This document shows positions 15,311-21,815 of a DNA stretch of 25,975 bases, piece after piece (the first letter of the stretch is position 1; every line of letters begins with the position of its first letter). This stretch comes from JAICJR01 sp036491015. GTDB lineage: Bacteria > Actinomycetota > Thermoleophilia > Solirubrobacterales > Thermoleophilaceae. The stretch lies in contig DASXCV010000337.1 in the NCBI GenBank assembly GCA_036491015.1, positions 1 to 25,975 on the forward strand. The letters are read 5' to 3'. The notes under the pieces were generated by a model, which worked only from the letters and a program-made list of their open reading frames with translations, ran no database searches and was not told the origin of the DNA. A program made the translations under genes and the position numbers.

Positions 15311-16399
15311 TCAGCCGTCGAACGCCCGCGCCGCAACGTCGGCCACGAGCCGCAGCTTCGCCTCCTCCTGCTCGACCGTCAGCGGGTTGCCGCCGACGGT
15401 GGAGGCGAACCCGCACTGAGGGCTGAGGCCGAGGCGCTCGCGCGGGAAGAATGCCGCCGCCTCGTCGATCCGCGCGAGCAGCTCGTCCGGCTCCTCGAGC
15501 TCGGGGTGCTTGGTGGACACGAGGCCGAGGAACACCTGGCGATCGTCCGGCACCGCGCGCAACGGCTCGAACGTGCCGGAGCGCTCGTCGTCGTACTCGA
15601 GGAAGAACACCTGGAAGTTCGTGCAGCCCTCGAACAAGCGCGCCGCGATCGAGTCGTAGCCGCCGGCCGCCATCCAGTGGCCGTCGCGGTTGCCACGGCA
15701 GAGGTGGATGCCGTAACGCGGCCCCGACAGCTCGGCCACGCTGTTGATGATCTCGATGCCCTCGCCCAGCATGCGGTCGGGGTCGACGCCGCGCCCCCGG
15801 AACGCCTCGCGCACCGACTCGTCCACCATCAGCGCGAGCTCCGGCGCGTCGATCTGGATCGACTCGCAGCCGAGCTCGACGAGCGCGGCGATCTCCTCGC
15901 GCAGGATCGCGGCGGCGTCGGCGAACATCTCGAACGGGTCCGAGTAGGCGGCGGTCGAGTGCTCCGGCGACCACAGGGTCTGCATCATCAGCGGGCTCGG
16001 CAGCGTCATCTTCACCGGTCGCTCGGCCCGCGCGCGCAGGAACACGAACTCCTCCTGAACGAGCGAGCGCACCCGCCGCAGCCTGCCGGTGACCGCCCGC
16101 ACGTGCGAGTACTCCATCTCGTCCGACCCGTGCCACTGGTGCGGCGCGGCCGGCACGTCGCCGAGCCCGTCGATCGCCTCGGTGAGCGACCCCATGAAGT
16201 GCCCGCGGCGCATCTCGCCGTCGTTCACCACCTCCATGCCCGCGCGCTCCTGGAGGGCGATCGCCGCCGCGGCCGCCTCGTCCTCGATGCGCTTGAACTC
16301 GGCCGGGTCGAGCCGGCCGGCCTCATGGGCCTCGCGCGCGTCCTTCAGCTCCTGGGGCCGCAACAGCGACCCGATCGGCTCCGCGCGCGTGGGGCTCAA
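15311..16399 (-). CDS. MetE/YxjG-like zinc methyltransferase, subtype B (paralogue 3)
   Basis: A 362-residue protein of the MetE C-terminal family, closest in style to Bacillus YxjG/YxjH. Visible residues are Gly10-Ser11 (EPIGSLLRP), DGE at 60-62, Asp184 (IQIDAPELAL), zinc ligands His232 and Cys234 (HLC), Glu268 in FLEYDDERSG, and Cys329 (SPQCGF). I place the start at TTG 16399, which overlaps the stop of the preceding gene as TTGA and brings GSLLRP to the family-normal position; no ATG or GTG offers this. The frame remains open upstream only as a shadow of the previous gene. Likely a cytoplasmic thiol methyl/alkyl transferase working with its partner, paralogue 4. Confidence 0.87.
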   Translation of the reverse strand: MSPTRAEPIGSLLRPQELKDAREAHEAGRLDPAEFKRIEDEAAAAAIALQERAGMEVVNDGEMRRGHFMGSLTEAIDGLGDVPAAPHQWHGSDEMEYSHVRAVTGRLRRVRSLVQEEFVFLRARAERPVKMTLPSPLMMQTLWSPEHSTAAYSDPFEMFADAAAILREEIAALVELGCESIQIDAPELALMVDESVREAFRGRGVDPDRMLGEGIEIINSVAELSGPRYGIHLCRGNRDGHWMAAGGYDSIAARLFEGCTNFQVFFLEYDDERSGTFEPLRAVPDDRQVFLGLVSTKHPELEEPDELLARIDEAAAFFPRERLGLSPQCGFASTVGGNPLTVEQEEAKLRLVADVAARAFDG

Positions 16400-17520
16400 C
16401 CGCCCCAGACCTCCTCGGCCGTCTCCACCACGAGCCGCAGCTTCGCGGCCTGGTCGTCGCGCGTGAGCCGGTTGCCCTCGACGGTCGACGAGAAGCCGCA
16501 CTGTGGGGAGAGGCAGAGCTGGTCGACGTCCACGTACTGCGACGCCTCCTCGATCCGCCGCTTGAGCAGGTCCTTGTCCTCGAGCTCCGGGCGCTTGGTG
16601 GTGACGAGGCCGAGCACGACCATCTTGCCCTTCGGCACGAAGCGCAGCGGCTCGAACGTGCCGGAGCGCTCGTCGTCGTACTCGAGGAAGAAGCCGTCCA
16701 CCTCGAGGTTGTTGAAGAGCGCGTCTGCCACGAAGTCGTAGCCGCCCTCGGCCACCCACATCGACTGGTTGTTGCCGCGGCACATGTGCGTGGTGATCGC
16801 GAGGTCGTCCGGCCGGTCCCCGATCGCGCGGTTGATGTTCGCGATGTACTGCTCGTGCAGATGGTCGGGGTCGCCGCCGATCGTGATGATGTGCTCGCGC
16901 TGCGCCGGGTCGTTGATGTAGGCGAGGCTCGTGTCGTCGAGCTGCAGGTAGCGGCAGCCGAGGTCATACAACCGGTGCATCTCGTCGCTGTAGGCCCGGG
17001 TGAGGTCGTCCCAGAACTGCTCCATGTCCGGGTAGACGCCGTGGTCGATCGAGGAGTTGCCGCCGCGGTAGTGGACCATGCTCGGCGAGGGGATCGTGAG
17101 CTTGGGCGTGACACCGTTCGTCGTGTCCCGGAGGAACTCGAAGGCTTCGCCGAAGATCGTCTCCGTCAGCTCCACCTTGCCGTCCACGCGCATCGCCGGC
17201 GGCGCGTAGTCGTACTCGCCCTTCTCGTCGCGGAAGTGCACGTGGATGCTCTCGCCCTCCACCTGGGACACGCCGCCGAGCGAGTAGATGAAGTCCATGT
17301 GCCAGGAGTGGCGGCGGAACTCGCCGTCGGTGGCGTCCGAGAGGCCGACGTCCTGCTGCATCTGCACGGCATCGCGGATCGCGGCGTCCTCGACGCCGTG
17401 CAGCTCGGCGTCGTCGATGCGCCCGGCGGCGCGGTCTTCACGCGCCTTGAGCAGCTCGGGTGGGCGCAGCAGGCTGCCTACGTGATCGGCTCGAAACGGT
17501 GGCTTGGTGCGAGTTGACAT
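16396..17520 (-). CDS. MetE/YxjG-like zinc methyltransferase, subtype B (paralogue 4)
   Basis: A 374-residue protein, first gene of a four-gene operon. Visible residues are Gly15-Ser16 (ADHVGSLLRP), DGE at 65-67, Asp195 (LQLDDTSLAY), zinc ligands His245 and Cys247 (HMC), Glu280 in FLEYDDERSG, and Cys341 (SPQCGF). ATG start with GGGAGAGG upstream. The FLEYDDERSGTFEPLR block is shared with paralogue 3 but not with subtype A, so 3 and 4 are closer relatives. YxjG/YxjH-type proteins are annotated as homocysteine methyltransferases using a donor other than triglutamyl methylfolate. Two adjacent, translationally coupled copies suggest a heteromer or two successive methyl groups removed from one substrate; this is inference. 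Confidence 0.9.
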   Translation of the reverse strand: MSTRTKPPFRADHVGSLLRPPELLKAREDRAAGRIDDAELHGVEDAAIRDAVQMQQDVGLSDATDGEFRRHSWHMDFIYSLGGVSQVEGESIHVHFRDEKGEYDYAPPAMRVDGKVELTETIFGEAFEFLRDTTNGVTPKLTIPSPSMVHYRGGNSSIDHGVYPDMEQFWDDLTRAYSDEMHRLYDLGCRYLQLDDTSLAYINDPAQREHIITIGGDPDHLHEQYIANINRAIGDRPDDLAITTHMCRGNNQSMWVAEGGYDFVADALFNNLEVDGFFLEYDDERSGTFEPLRFVPKGKMVVLGLVTTKRPELEDKDLLKRRIEEASQYVDVDQLCLSPQCGFSSTVEGNRLTRDDQAAKLRLVVETAEEVWGG

Positions 17521-17549
17521 GCGACCTCTCCCCTCGAGAGTCAGGGCCT

Positions 17550-17633
17550 TGCATACAGAAATGGCTTGAGTCCAGTGTAAGCACGCCTGAGAACGGCGGT
17601 CAGACAGTGGATTTGTACCTCATCTGCATACAA
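17550..17633 (-). promoter_or_regulatory. Promoter with paired TGTATGCA elements ahead of the subtype-B MetE operon
   Basis: On the minus strand CTGACC (17603-17598) is 18 bases from TACACT (17579-17574). The octamer TGTATGCA occurs twice, at 17557-17550 (downstream of the predicted start site) and 17632-17625 (upstream of the -35), 75 bases apart. The upstream copy lies in a longer dyad, TTGTA (17613-17617) and TACAA (17629-17633). TTGTAT-type half sites are typical of GntR/FCD operators, so this promoter may answer to a related regulator. Confidence 0.5.
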
Positions 17634-17640
17634 CGCGCAC

Positions 17641-17665
17641 CGGCTTCGGCTCTTATGCCGAGCCG
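17641..17665 (+). promoter_or_regulatory. Leader hairpin upstream of the collagen-like gene
   Basis: CGGCT-T-CGGC and GCCG-AGCCG pair around the loop TCTTAT, with a single bulged T. It lies about 70 bases before the start codon at 17734, so it would be in the 5' leader if the promoter is further upstream. It has no T-tract; its role is unknown. Confidence 0.35.
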
Positions 17666-17733
17666 ACGCCGCTCTTACAACGGTTCCCGATCCTGGCCGG
17701 AAGCCACGGTTGTCTTCCGAAAGGAGACCAAGC

Positions 17734-17982
17734 ATGCAATTCGTGAACAGACCGGTCAGCACCCTCGCCGTGAGCGCGGTGATCGCGCTGGGCGGCGCGG
17801 GCGTGGCCTGGGCCTGCACAGGCTCGGGCGGCGGTCCGCCAGGCTCGACCGGGACGACGGGAGCCACGGGTGCGACCGGCGCCACGGGCGCCGACGGCAG
17901 CGCCAAGGCCTCGACGAAGGCAAAGCGCTCGTCCCACTCGCGCCGCCACCGCCGTCACCGGCACGCGGCGAGCTCGAGCTGA
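17734..17982 (+). CDS. Small secreted protein with collagen-like Gly-X-Y repeats
   Basis: An 82-residue protein with ATG at 17734 and AAGGAGA eight bases upstream. A signal peptide covers about 1-29 (hydrophobic STLAVSAVIALGGAGVAWA). After Cys30 come Gly-rich residues and a short collagen-like run of GST-GTT and three GAT triplets (about 40-58). It ends in a very basic, His/Arg-rich tail (SSHSRRHRRHRHAASSS). The repeat is far too short for a stable triple helix on its own. The basic tail could bind nucleic acid, acidic polymers or metals at the cell surface. No family is recognised beyond the collagen-like repeat. It is convergent with the response regulator gene across a strong shared hairpin. 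Confidence 0.75.
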   Translation: MQFVNRPVSTLAVSAVIALGGAGVAWACTGSGGGPPGSTGTTGATGATGATGADGSAKASTKAKRSSHSRRHRRHRHAASSS

Positions 17983-17994
17983 CCCTGAACGCGG

Positions 17995-18033
17995 ACGGCG
18001 GGGCCGCCTACCGGGCGGCGGAGGCCCCGCCGT
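17995..18033. terminator. Bidirectional terminator-type hairpin between convergent genes
   Basis: Perfect 11-base arms ACGGCGGGGCC (17995-18005) and GGCCCCGCCGT (18023-18033) enclose a 17-base GC-rich loop. It lies just after the collagen-like gene and covers the last codons and stop of the minus-strand response regulator. No T-run is seen, as is usual in very GC-rich actinomycetes. Confidence 0.65.
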
Positions 18034-18721
18034 TCCCGCGATCGGGCTCGGGTTCGCGCAGCACGTAGCCGACGCCCCGAAGCGTGTGAAGAAGCCGGCG
18101 CTCGCCCCCGGACTCGAGCTTGCGCCGCAGGTAGCCCACGTACACGCGCAGCGCGTTGCCGCGCTCCCCGAAGTCGTAGCCCCACACGCGGTCGTAGATC
18201 AGCTCGGGCCCGAGCACGCGGCGCGGGTTGAGCATGAACAGCTCGAGCAGCTGGAACTCGGTGCGCGTGAGCCGCACGGTGCGCTCGCCGATCCGCGCCA
18301 CGTGCTCGTCGCCGTCCAGCTCCAGCTCGGCGAAGCGCAGCAGCGCGCCCCAGGAGCCGTTGCCGCTGCGGCGCACGAGCGAGCGCAGGCGCGCGTGCAG
18401 CTCGCGCGGGTCGTACGGCTTCGGCACGAAGTCGTCGGCGCCGGCGTTGAGGCAGCCGAGGCGGTCGGCGGCGTCGGAGCTGGCGGTGAGCATCAGCATC
18501 GGCGTGTGGTTGCCGGAGCGGCGCAGCAGCCGGCAGAGCCCGAGCGCGTCCTGCCCGTCGCCATCGCCGTCGAGCACGATCGCGTCGGGCGTCTCCGCCT
18601 GCGCGCGGCGCATGCCGAGCGCCTCGCCCTCGGCGAGGATCACGTCCCAGCCCTCGAGCACGAGGTCGCGCCGCAACCGGTCGCGCTCGGCAGCCTCGTC
18701 TGCGATCACCAGGATCCGCAC
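18008..18721 (-). CDS. Orphan OmpR/PhoB-family response regulator
   Basis: A 237-residue protein with a receiver domain (1-115) and a winged-helix DNA-binding domain (about 127-222). The receiver has Asp8/Glu9, phospho-acceptor Asp51 (IVLDGDGDG), Thr79 (LTAS) and Lys101 (PKPY). The conserved Asp-Asp pair is Asp-Glu (IADE), and the helix after the phospho-site is unusually rich in Asp/Gly. The C-terminal part (RLTRTEFQLLELFMLNPRRVL, then RVYVGYLRRKLE and LRGVGYVL) is typical. No kinase is adjacent; the nearest is at 20292. The start is GTG at 18721 without a visible ribosome site. Its upstream region carries three CTCAGG-type repeats at 11-base spacing, so it is likely controlled by itself or by the second regulator. 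Confidence 0.9.
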   Translation of the reverse strand: MRILVIADEAAERDRLRRDLVLEGWDVILAEGEALGMRRAQAETPDAIVLDGDGDGQDALGLCRLLRRSGNHTPMLMLTASSDAADRLGCLNAGADDFVPKPYDPRELHARLRSLVRRSGNGSWGALLRFAELELDGDEHVARIGERTVRLTRTEFQLLELFMLNPRRVLGPELIYDRVWGYDFGERGNALRVYVGYLRRKLESGGERRLLHTLRGVGYVLREPEPDRGNGGASAAR

Positions 18722-18754
18722 ACACGGCAGGGTCCGCGACCACGGTCAGAACGC

Positions 18755-18782
18755 CCTGTGACGATCCTGGGAGAAGCCTGAG
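18755..18782 (-). promoter_or_regulatory. 11-base-spaced repeats ahead of the orphan response regulator
   Basis: On the minus strand CTCAGG (18782), CCCAGG (18771) and CACAGG (18760) start exactly 11 bases apart. Tandem hexamers with one-turn spacing are the usual target of OmpR/PhoB-family dimers bound head to tail. The site is arranged back to back with the dioxygenase site, forming a 9-base inverted repeat GCCTGAGAG/CTCTCAGGC (18776-18784 and 18798-18806). Confidence 0.6.
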
Positions 18783-18799
18783 AGCCGCGCCGCGCATCT

Positions 18800-18831
18800 C
18801 TCAGGCCGCTCCCAGCGTGCATCCGTAGGGT
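18800..18831 (+). promoter_or_regulatory. 11-base-spaced repeats and -10 ahead of the exported dioxygenase
   Basis: CTCAGG (18800) and CCCAGC (18811) start 11 bases apart, followed by TAGGGT (18826-18831) as a likely -10. A start site about seven bases further would coincide with the ATG at 18839, so the mRNA is probably leaderless. The repeats occupy the -35 region, as expected for an activator replacing a weak -35. Confidence 0.55.
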
Positions 18832-18838
18832 CGGCGCC

Positions 18839-19522
18839 ATGGACAAACCGATCACTCGCCGCACCTCGCTCCTCGCCCTCGGCGGCGCGCTCGGCACCGC
18901 CCTCACCGGCGGGGCGCTGCGCGCGGCCACTGCCGGCGGCGCGTCCGGCCCCGCCGCGGTGGCGAACGGAGCCGTGAAGTGCGTGCTCACGCCGGAGCTC
19001 ACCGAGGGGCCGTACTACATCGCCGGGGAAAAGCTGCGCCGCAACATCACCGACGGGCATCCGGGCACGGCGCTCGCCCTCCATCTCACCGTGCTCGACG
19101 CCTCGAGCTGCAAGCCGGTGAAGAACGCGGCCGTGGACGTCTGGCATTGCGACGCCGCCGGCGACTACTCCGGCCTGAACGGGTCGAGCACCACCTTCAT
19201 GCGCGGCATCCAGCGGACGAACGCGAGCGGCCTCGCCGTGTTCCACACGGTCTATCCCGGCTGGTACACGGCACGCGCCGTCCACATCCACGTGAAGGTG
19301 CACGTCGGCGGCAGCGTGGTGCACACCGGCCAGCTCTTCTTCAACGACTCGCTCACCGATCGCGCCTACAAGAAGAGCCCGTACAGCGGGCGCCCGAACC
19401 GCGACACCCGCAACGCCGCGGACTCGATCTACCGCAACGGCGGGCGCAAGGGGCTCCTCAGCGTGCGCCGGCACGGCAGCGGGTACGTCGGCTCGATCGC
19501 CATGGGCGTTCACACGTCATAG
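18839..19522 (+). CDS. Tat-exported intradiol ring-cleavage dioxygenase-like protein
   Basis: A 227-residue protein. A twin-arginine signal (TRRTSLLAL, Arg7-Arg8) with a hydrophobic stretch to about residue 30 predicts export already folded with its metal. The mature part has the intradiol dioxygenase fold: EGPYY (57-60), VDVWHCDAAGDYSG with Tyr110, GWYT with Tyr143, and AVHIH with His149 and His151. These match the two-Tyr two-His Fe(III) site of catechol 1,2- and protocatechuate 3,4-dioxygenases. It lacks the N-terminal helical domain of catechol dioxygenases, as in other short exported members. It would open catechol-type rings outside the membrane. ATG at 18839 has no ribosome site and is probably leaderless. 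The natural substrate is unknown. Confidence 0.88.
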   Translation: MDKPITRRTSLLALGGALGTALTGGALRAATAGGASGPAAVANGAVKCVLTPELTEGPYYIAGEKLRRNITDGHPGTALALHLTVLDASSCKPVKNAAVDVWHCDAAGDYSGLNGSSTTFMRGIQRTNASGLAVFHTVYPGWYTARAVHIHVKVHVGGSVVHTGQLFFNDSLTDRAYKKSPYSGRPNRDTRNAADSIYRNGGRKGLLSVRRHGSGYVGSIAMGVHTS

Positions 19523-19530
19523 ACGCGCCG

Positions 19531-19558
19531 CTCAGGAAGCTCCCAGGAAGTTCCCAGC
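19531..19558 (+). promoter_or_regulatory. Three 11-base-spaced repeats ahead of the TrcR/TcrX-like regulator
   Basis: CTCAGG (19531), CCCAGG (19542) and CCCAGC (19553) start exactly 11 bases apart, the first two followed by AAG. CTTAGA (19572-19577), just before the ATG at 19582, is the best -10 candidate. The site fits autoregulation of the two-component operon. Confidence 0.65.
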
Positions 19559-19581
19559 TTCTGCCTTCAGACTTAGAGGCC

Positions 19582-20289
19582 ATGAGCGAGCTGGCCGAGC
19601 AGGAGGAGCTACGGATCCTCGTCGTCGACGACGAGCCGAACATCCTCGACGTGATCTCGATGGCCCTGCGCTTCCAGGGCTTCAAGGTCGGCACGGCAGC
19701 CAACGGACGCGAGGCGCTCGCCGCGGTGCGCTCGTTCCAGCCCCACCTGATGCTGCTCGACATCATGCTGCCGGACATGGAGGGCTTCGAGGTGGCGCGC
19801 CGCCTCGGCGCCGAGCGGGCCGGCATCCCGATCGTCTTCCTCACGGCGCGCGACACCACCGAGGACAAGGTGCGCGGCCTGACGATGGGCGGCGACGACT
19901 ACGTGACCAAGCCGTTCAGCCTCGAGGAGCTGGTCGCGCGCATCCGCGCGATCCTGCGCCGTGCGGGCCTGTCAGAGGAGGTCTCGAGCCGGCTCGCCTT
20001 CGACAACCTCGAGCTCGACGACGACACGCGCGAGGTCACCCGCGGCGGCCGCCACATCGAGCTCACGGACACGGAGTACCGGCTGCTGCGCTACCTGATG
20101 AGCAACCCGCGCCGGGTGCTCACGCGCGCGCAGCTGCTCGACCACGTGTGGAGCTACGACTTCGGCGGTGATGCCCGCGTGCTCGAGACCTACATCAGCT
20201 ACCTGCGCAAGAAGGTCGACGGAGAGGGACCGCCGCTGATCCACACCGTGCGCGGCGTCGGCTACTCGCTGCGGCTGCCGAGGTCCTAG
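19582..20289 (+). CDS. OmpR-family response regulator, TrcR/TcrX-like
   Basis: A 235-residue response regulator. The receiver domain (about 10-122) has Asp16-Asp17-Glu18, phospho-acceptor Asp60 (LLDIMLPDMEGFE), Thr88 (LTARD) and Lys110 (VTKPFS). The winged helix (about 135-233) has ELTDTEYRLLRYLMSNPRRVL, the LLDHVWSYDF loop and TVRGVGYSLR. The style of both domains is that of mycobacterial TrcR/TcrX. ATG at 19582 gives the family length; the frame is open upstream but out of register with any domain. The histidine kinase follows after two bases, so the pair is one operon. When phosphorylated it most probably binds the 11-base-spaced CTCAGG repeats found at five promoters here. Confidence 0.94.
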   Translation: MSELAEQEELRILVVDDEPNILDVISMALRFQGFKVGTAANGREALAAVRSFQPHLMLLDIMLPDMEGFEVARRLGAERAGIPIVFLTARDTTEDKVRGLTMGGDDYVTKPFSLEELVARIRAILRRAGLSEEVSSRLAFDNLELDDDTREVTRGGRHIELTDTEYRLLRYLMSNPRRVLTRAQLLDHVWSYDFGGDARVLETYISYLRKKVDGEGPPLIHTVRGVGYSLRLPRS

Positions 20290-20291
20290 CC

Positions 20292-21815
20292 GTGTCGCTC
20301 CGCGCCCGTCTGATCATCGGGCTGCTGGTCCTCGCCGGGGTGGGCCTGATCACGCTTGCGGCGGTCACCTACGCCGAGCAGCGCTCGTTTCTGTACGACC
20401 GCGCGGACCAGCAGCTGGCCGCCTCGAAGGGCGCCGTGTCCCACCAGCTCGACCAGGCGGGAGCAGTCGTGCAGGGCGGGGCCGGGCAGGCGCCGGGCGC
20501 GCCGGGCTACAACGGCGGCGGCGGCAGCGGCGGGCTCGGCTTCCCCAACTCCCGCGGCGGCGGCGACGGCGACGGGAACGGTCCCCCGCCCGAGGTGCAG
20601 ACGCTGTCCGGGACGTTCGGCCAGCGCCGTGACGCGAGCGGCAGGAAGGTCGGCAAGAACGTCACGCTTCTCTCCTACGGGCAGCGCGCATTGGCCGCTC
20701 CCAAGCTCCCCGCGAAGATGGCCGTGGGCAAGCCGGTCACCGTCAGCTCGGTGGGCGGCTCCGGGCTCAAGTACCGCGCCGAGGCGTTTGTCACCGGCGA
20801 CCAGCCGGGCACCACGATCGTCGCGGTCCCGCTGCGCGACGTCACGCAGACGCTGCACCGGCTCGAGCGCGTGGAGCTGCTCGTGATCGCCGGCGTGCTG
20901 GTGGCCCTCGGGCTCCTGTCGTGGTGGCTCGTGGGAATCGGGCTGCGGCCGCTCGACAGGATGGGCGACACGGCGGGCGCGATAGCGGCCGGCGAGCTCT
21001 CGCAGCGCATCGAGCCGGCGGACTCGCGCACCGAGGTCGGCCGGCTCGGGCTCGCCCTGAACGAGATGCTCAGCCAGATCGAGACGGCCTTCGCCGAGCG
21101 CACCGCGAGCGAGAACCGGCTGCGGCGCTTCCTCGCCGACGCCTCGCACGAGCTGCGCACGCCGCTCGTGTCGATCCGCGGCTACGCCGAGCTCTTCCGC
21201 ATCGGCGCCGCGCGCAAGCAGGACGACACCGAGAAGGCGATGCGGCGGATCGAGGAGGAGGCCACCCGGATGGGCGTGCTCGTGGAGGACATGCTCACGC
21301 TCGCGCGCCTCGACGAACTGCGCGAGCCAGTGCGCGAGCCGGTGGAGCTTGGGCGCGTGACGGCCGACGCCGTCGCGGACGCCCGCGCCGTGGCTCCCTC
21401 ACGCACCATGGAGTTGGTCGCCGAGTCGCCGGGCAACGTGCTCGGCGACCCGCATCAGCTGCGCCAGGTGGTGGCCAACCTGATGCGCAACGCGCTCACG
21501 CACACGCCGGCCGGCACGCCGGTGGAGATCCGCGTGAGCGCCGACGGCGACGACGCCCTGCTCGAGGTGCGCGACCACGGGCCCGGCCTGCCGCCGGGCG
21601 ATCCGGGCGAGCTGTTCGAGCGCTTCTGGCGCGCGGAGCCCGGGCGCGAGCGCGCCGCGGGCGGCGCGGGCCTCGGACTGGCGATCGTTGCGGCGATCGT
21701 GGACGCCCACGGCGGCAGCGTGAGCGCCTCAAACGCGGATGGCGGTGGCGCCTCGTTCGTGATCAGGCTGCCGGCGCATCGGCCCGCGGCTGTTGCGGGC
21801 CCGACAGAGACCTGA
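20292..21815 (+). CDS. Membrane sensor histidine kinase, partner of the adjacent response regulator
   Basis: A 507-residue kinase with GTG start. TM1 is about 5-27. An extracytoplasmic sensor (about 28-194) contains a Gly/Asp/Pro-rich disordered insertion (about 62-100). TM2 is about 195-216, HAMP 216-270, the HisKA dimerisation helix has His286 (DASHELRTPL), and the ATPase domain has the N-box (NLMRNALTHT, Asn400), G1 (DHGPGLP, 428-434), F-box (FERFWR) and G2 (GAGLGLAI, 458-465). All catalytic motifs are intact. The stimulus is unknown; the Gly-rich sensor does not match a named domain. Its last 53 bases overlap the 3' end of the convergent haem membrane protein gene. Confidence 0.94.
   Translation: MSLRARLIIGLLVLAGVGLITLAAVTYAEQRSFLYDRADQQLAASKGAVSHQLDQAGAVVQGGAGQAPGAPGYNGGGGSGGLGFPNSRGGGDGDGNGPPPEVQTLSGTFGQRRDASGRKVGKNVTLLSYGQRALAAPKLPAKMAVGKPVTVSSVGGSGLKYRAEAFVTGDQPGTTIVAVPLRDVTQTLHRLERVELLVIAGVLVALGLLSWWLVGIGLRPLDRMGDTAGAIAAGELSQRIEPADSRTEVGRLGLALNEMLSQIETAFAERTASENRLRRFLADASHELRTPLVSIRGYAELFRIGAARKQDDTEKAMRRIEEEATRMGVLVEDMLTLARLDELREPVREPVELGRVTADAVADARAVAPSRTMELVAESPGNVLGDPHQLRQVVANLMRNALTHTPAGTPVEIRVSADGDDALLEVRDHGPGLPPGDPGELFERFWRAEPGRERAAGGAGLGLAIVAAIVDAHGGSVSASNADGGGASFVIRLPAHRPAAVAGPTET

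Noticed and set aside
17581..17603. A single CTCAGG on the minus strand followed by CTTACA in the promoter of the MetE operon at 17520
   Set aside because: Only one hexamer is present and the step to CTTACA is 10 rather than 11 bases, so I did not add it to the two-component regulon.
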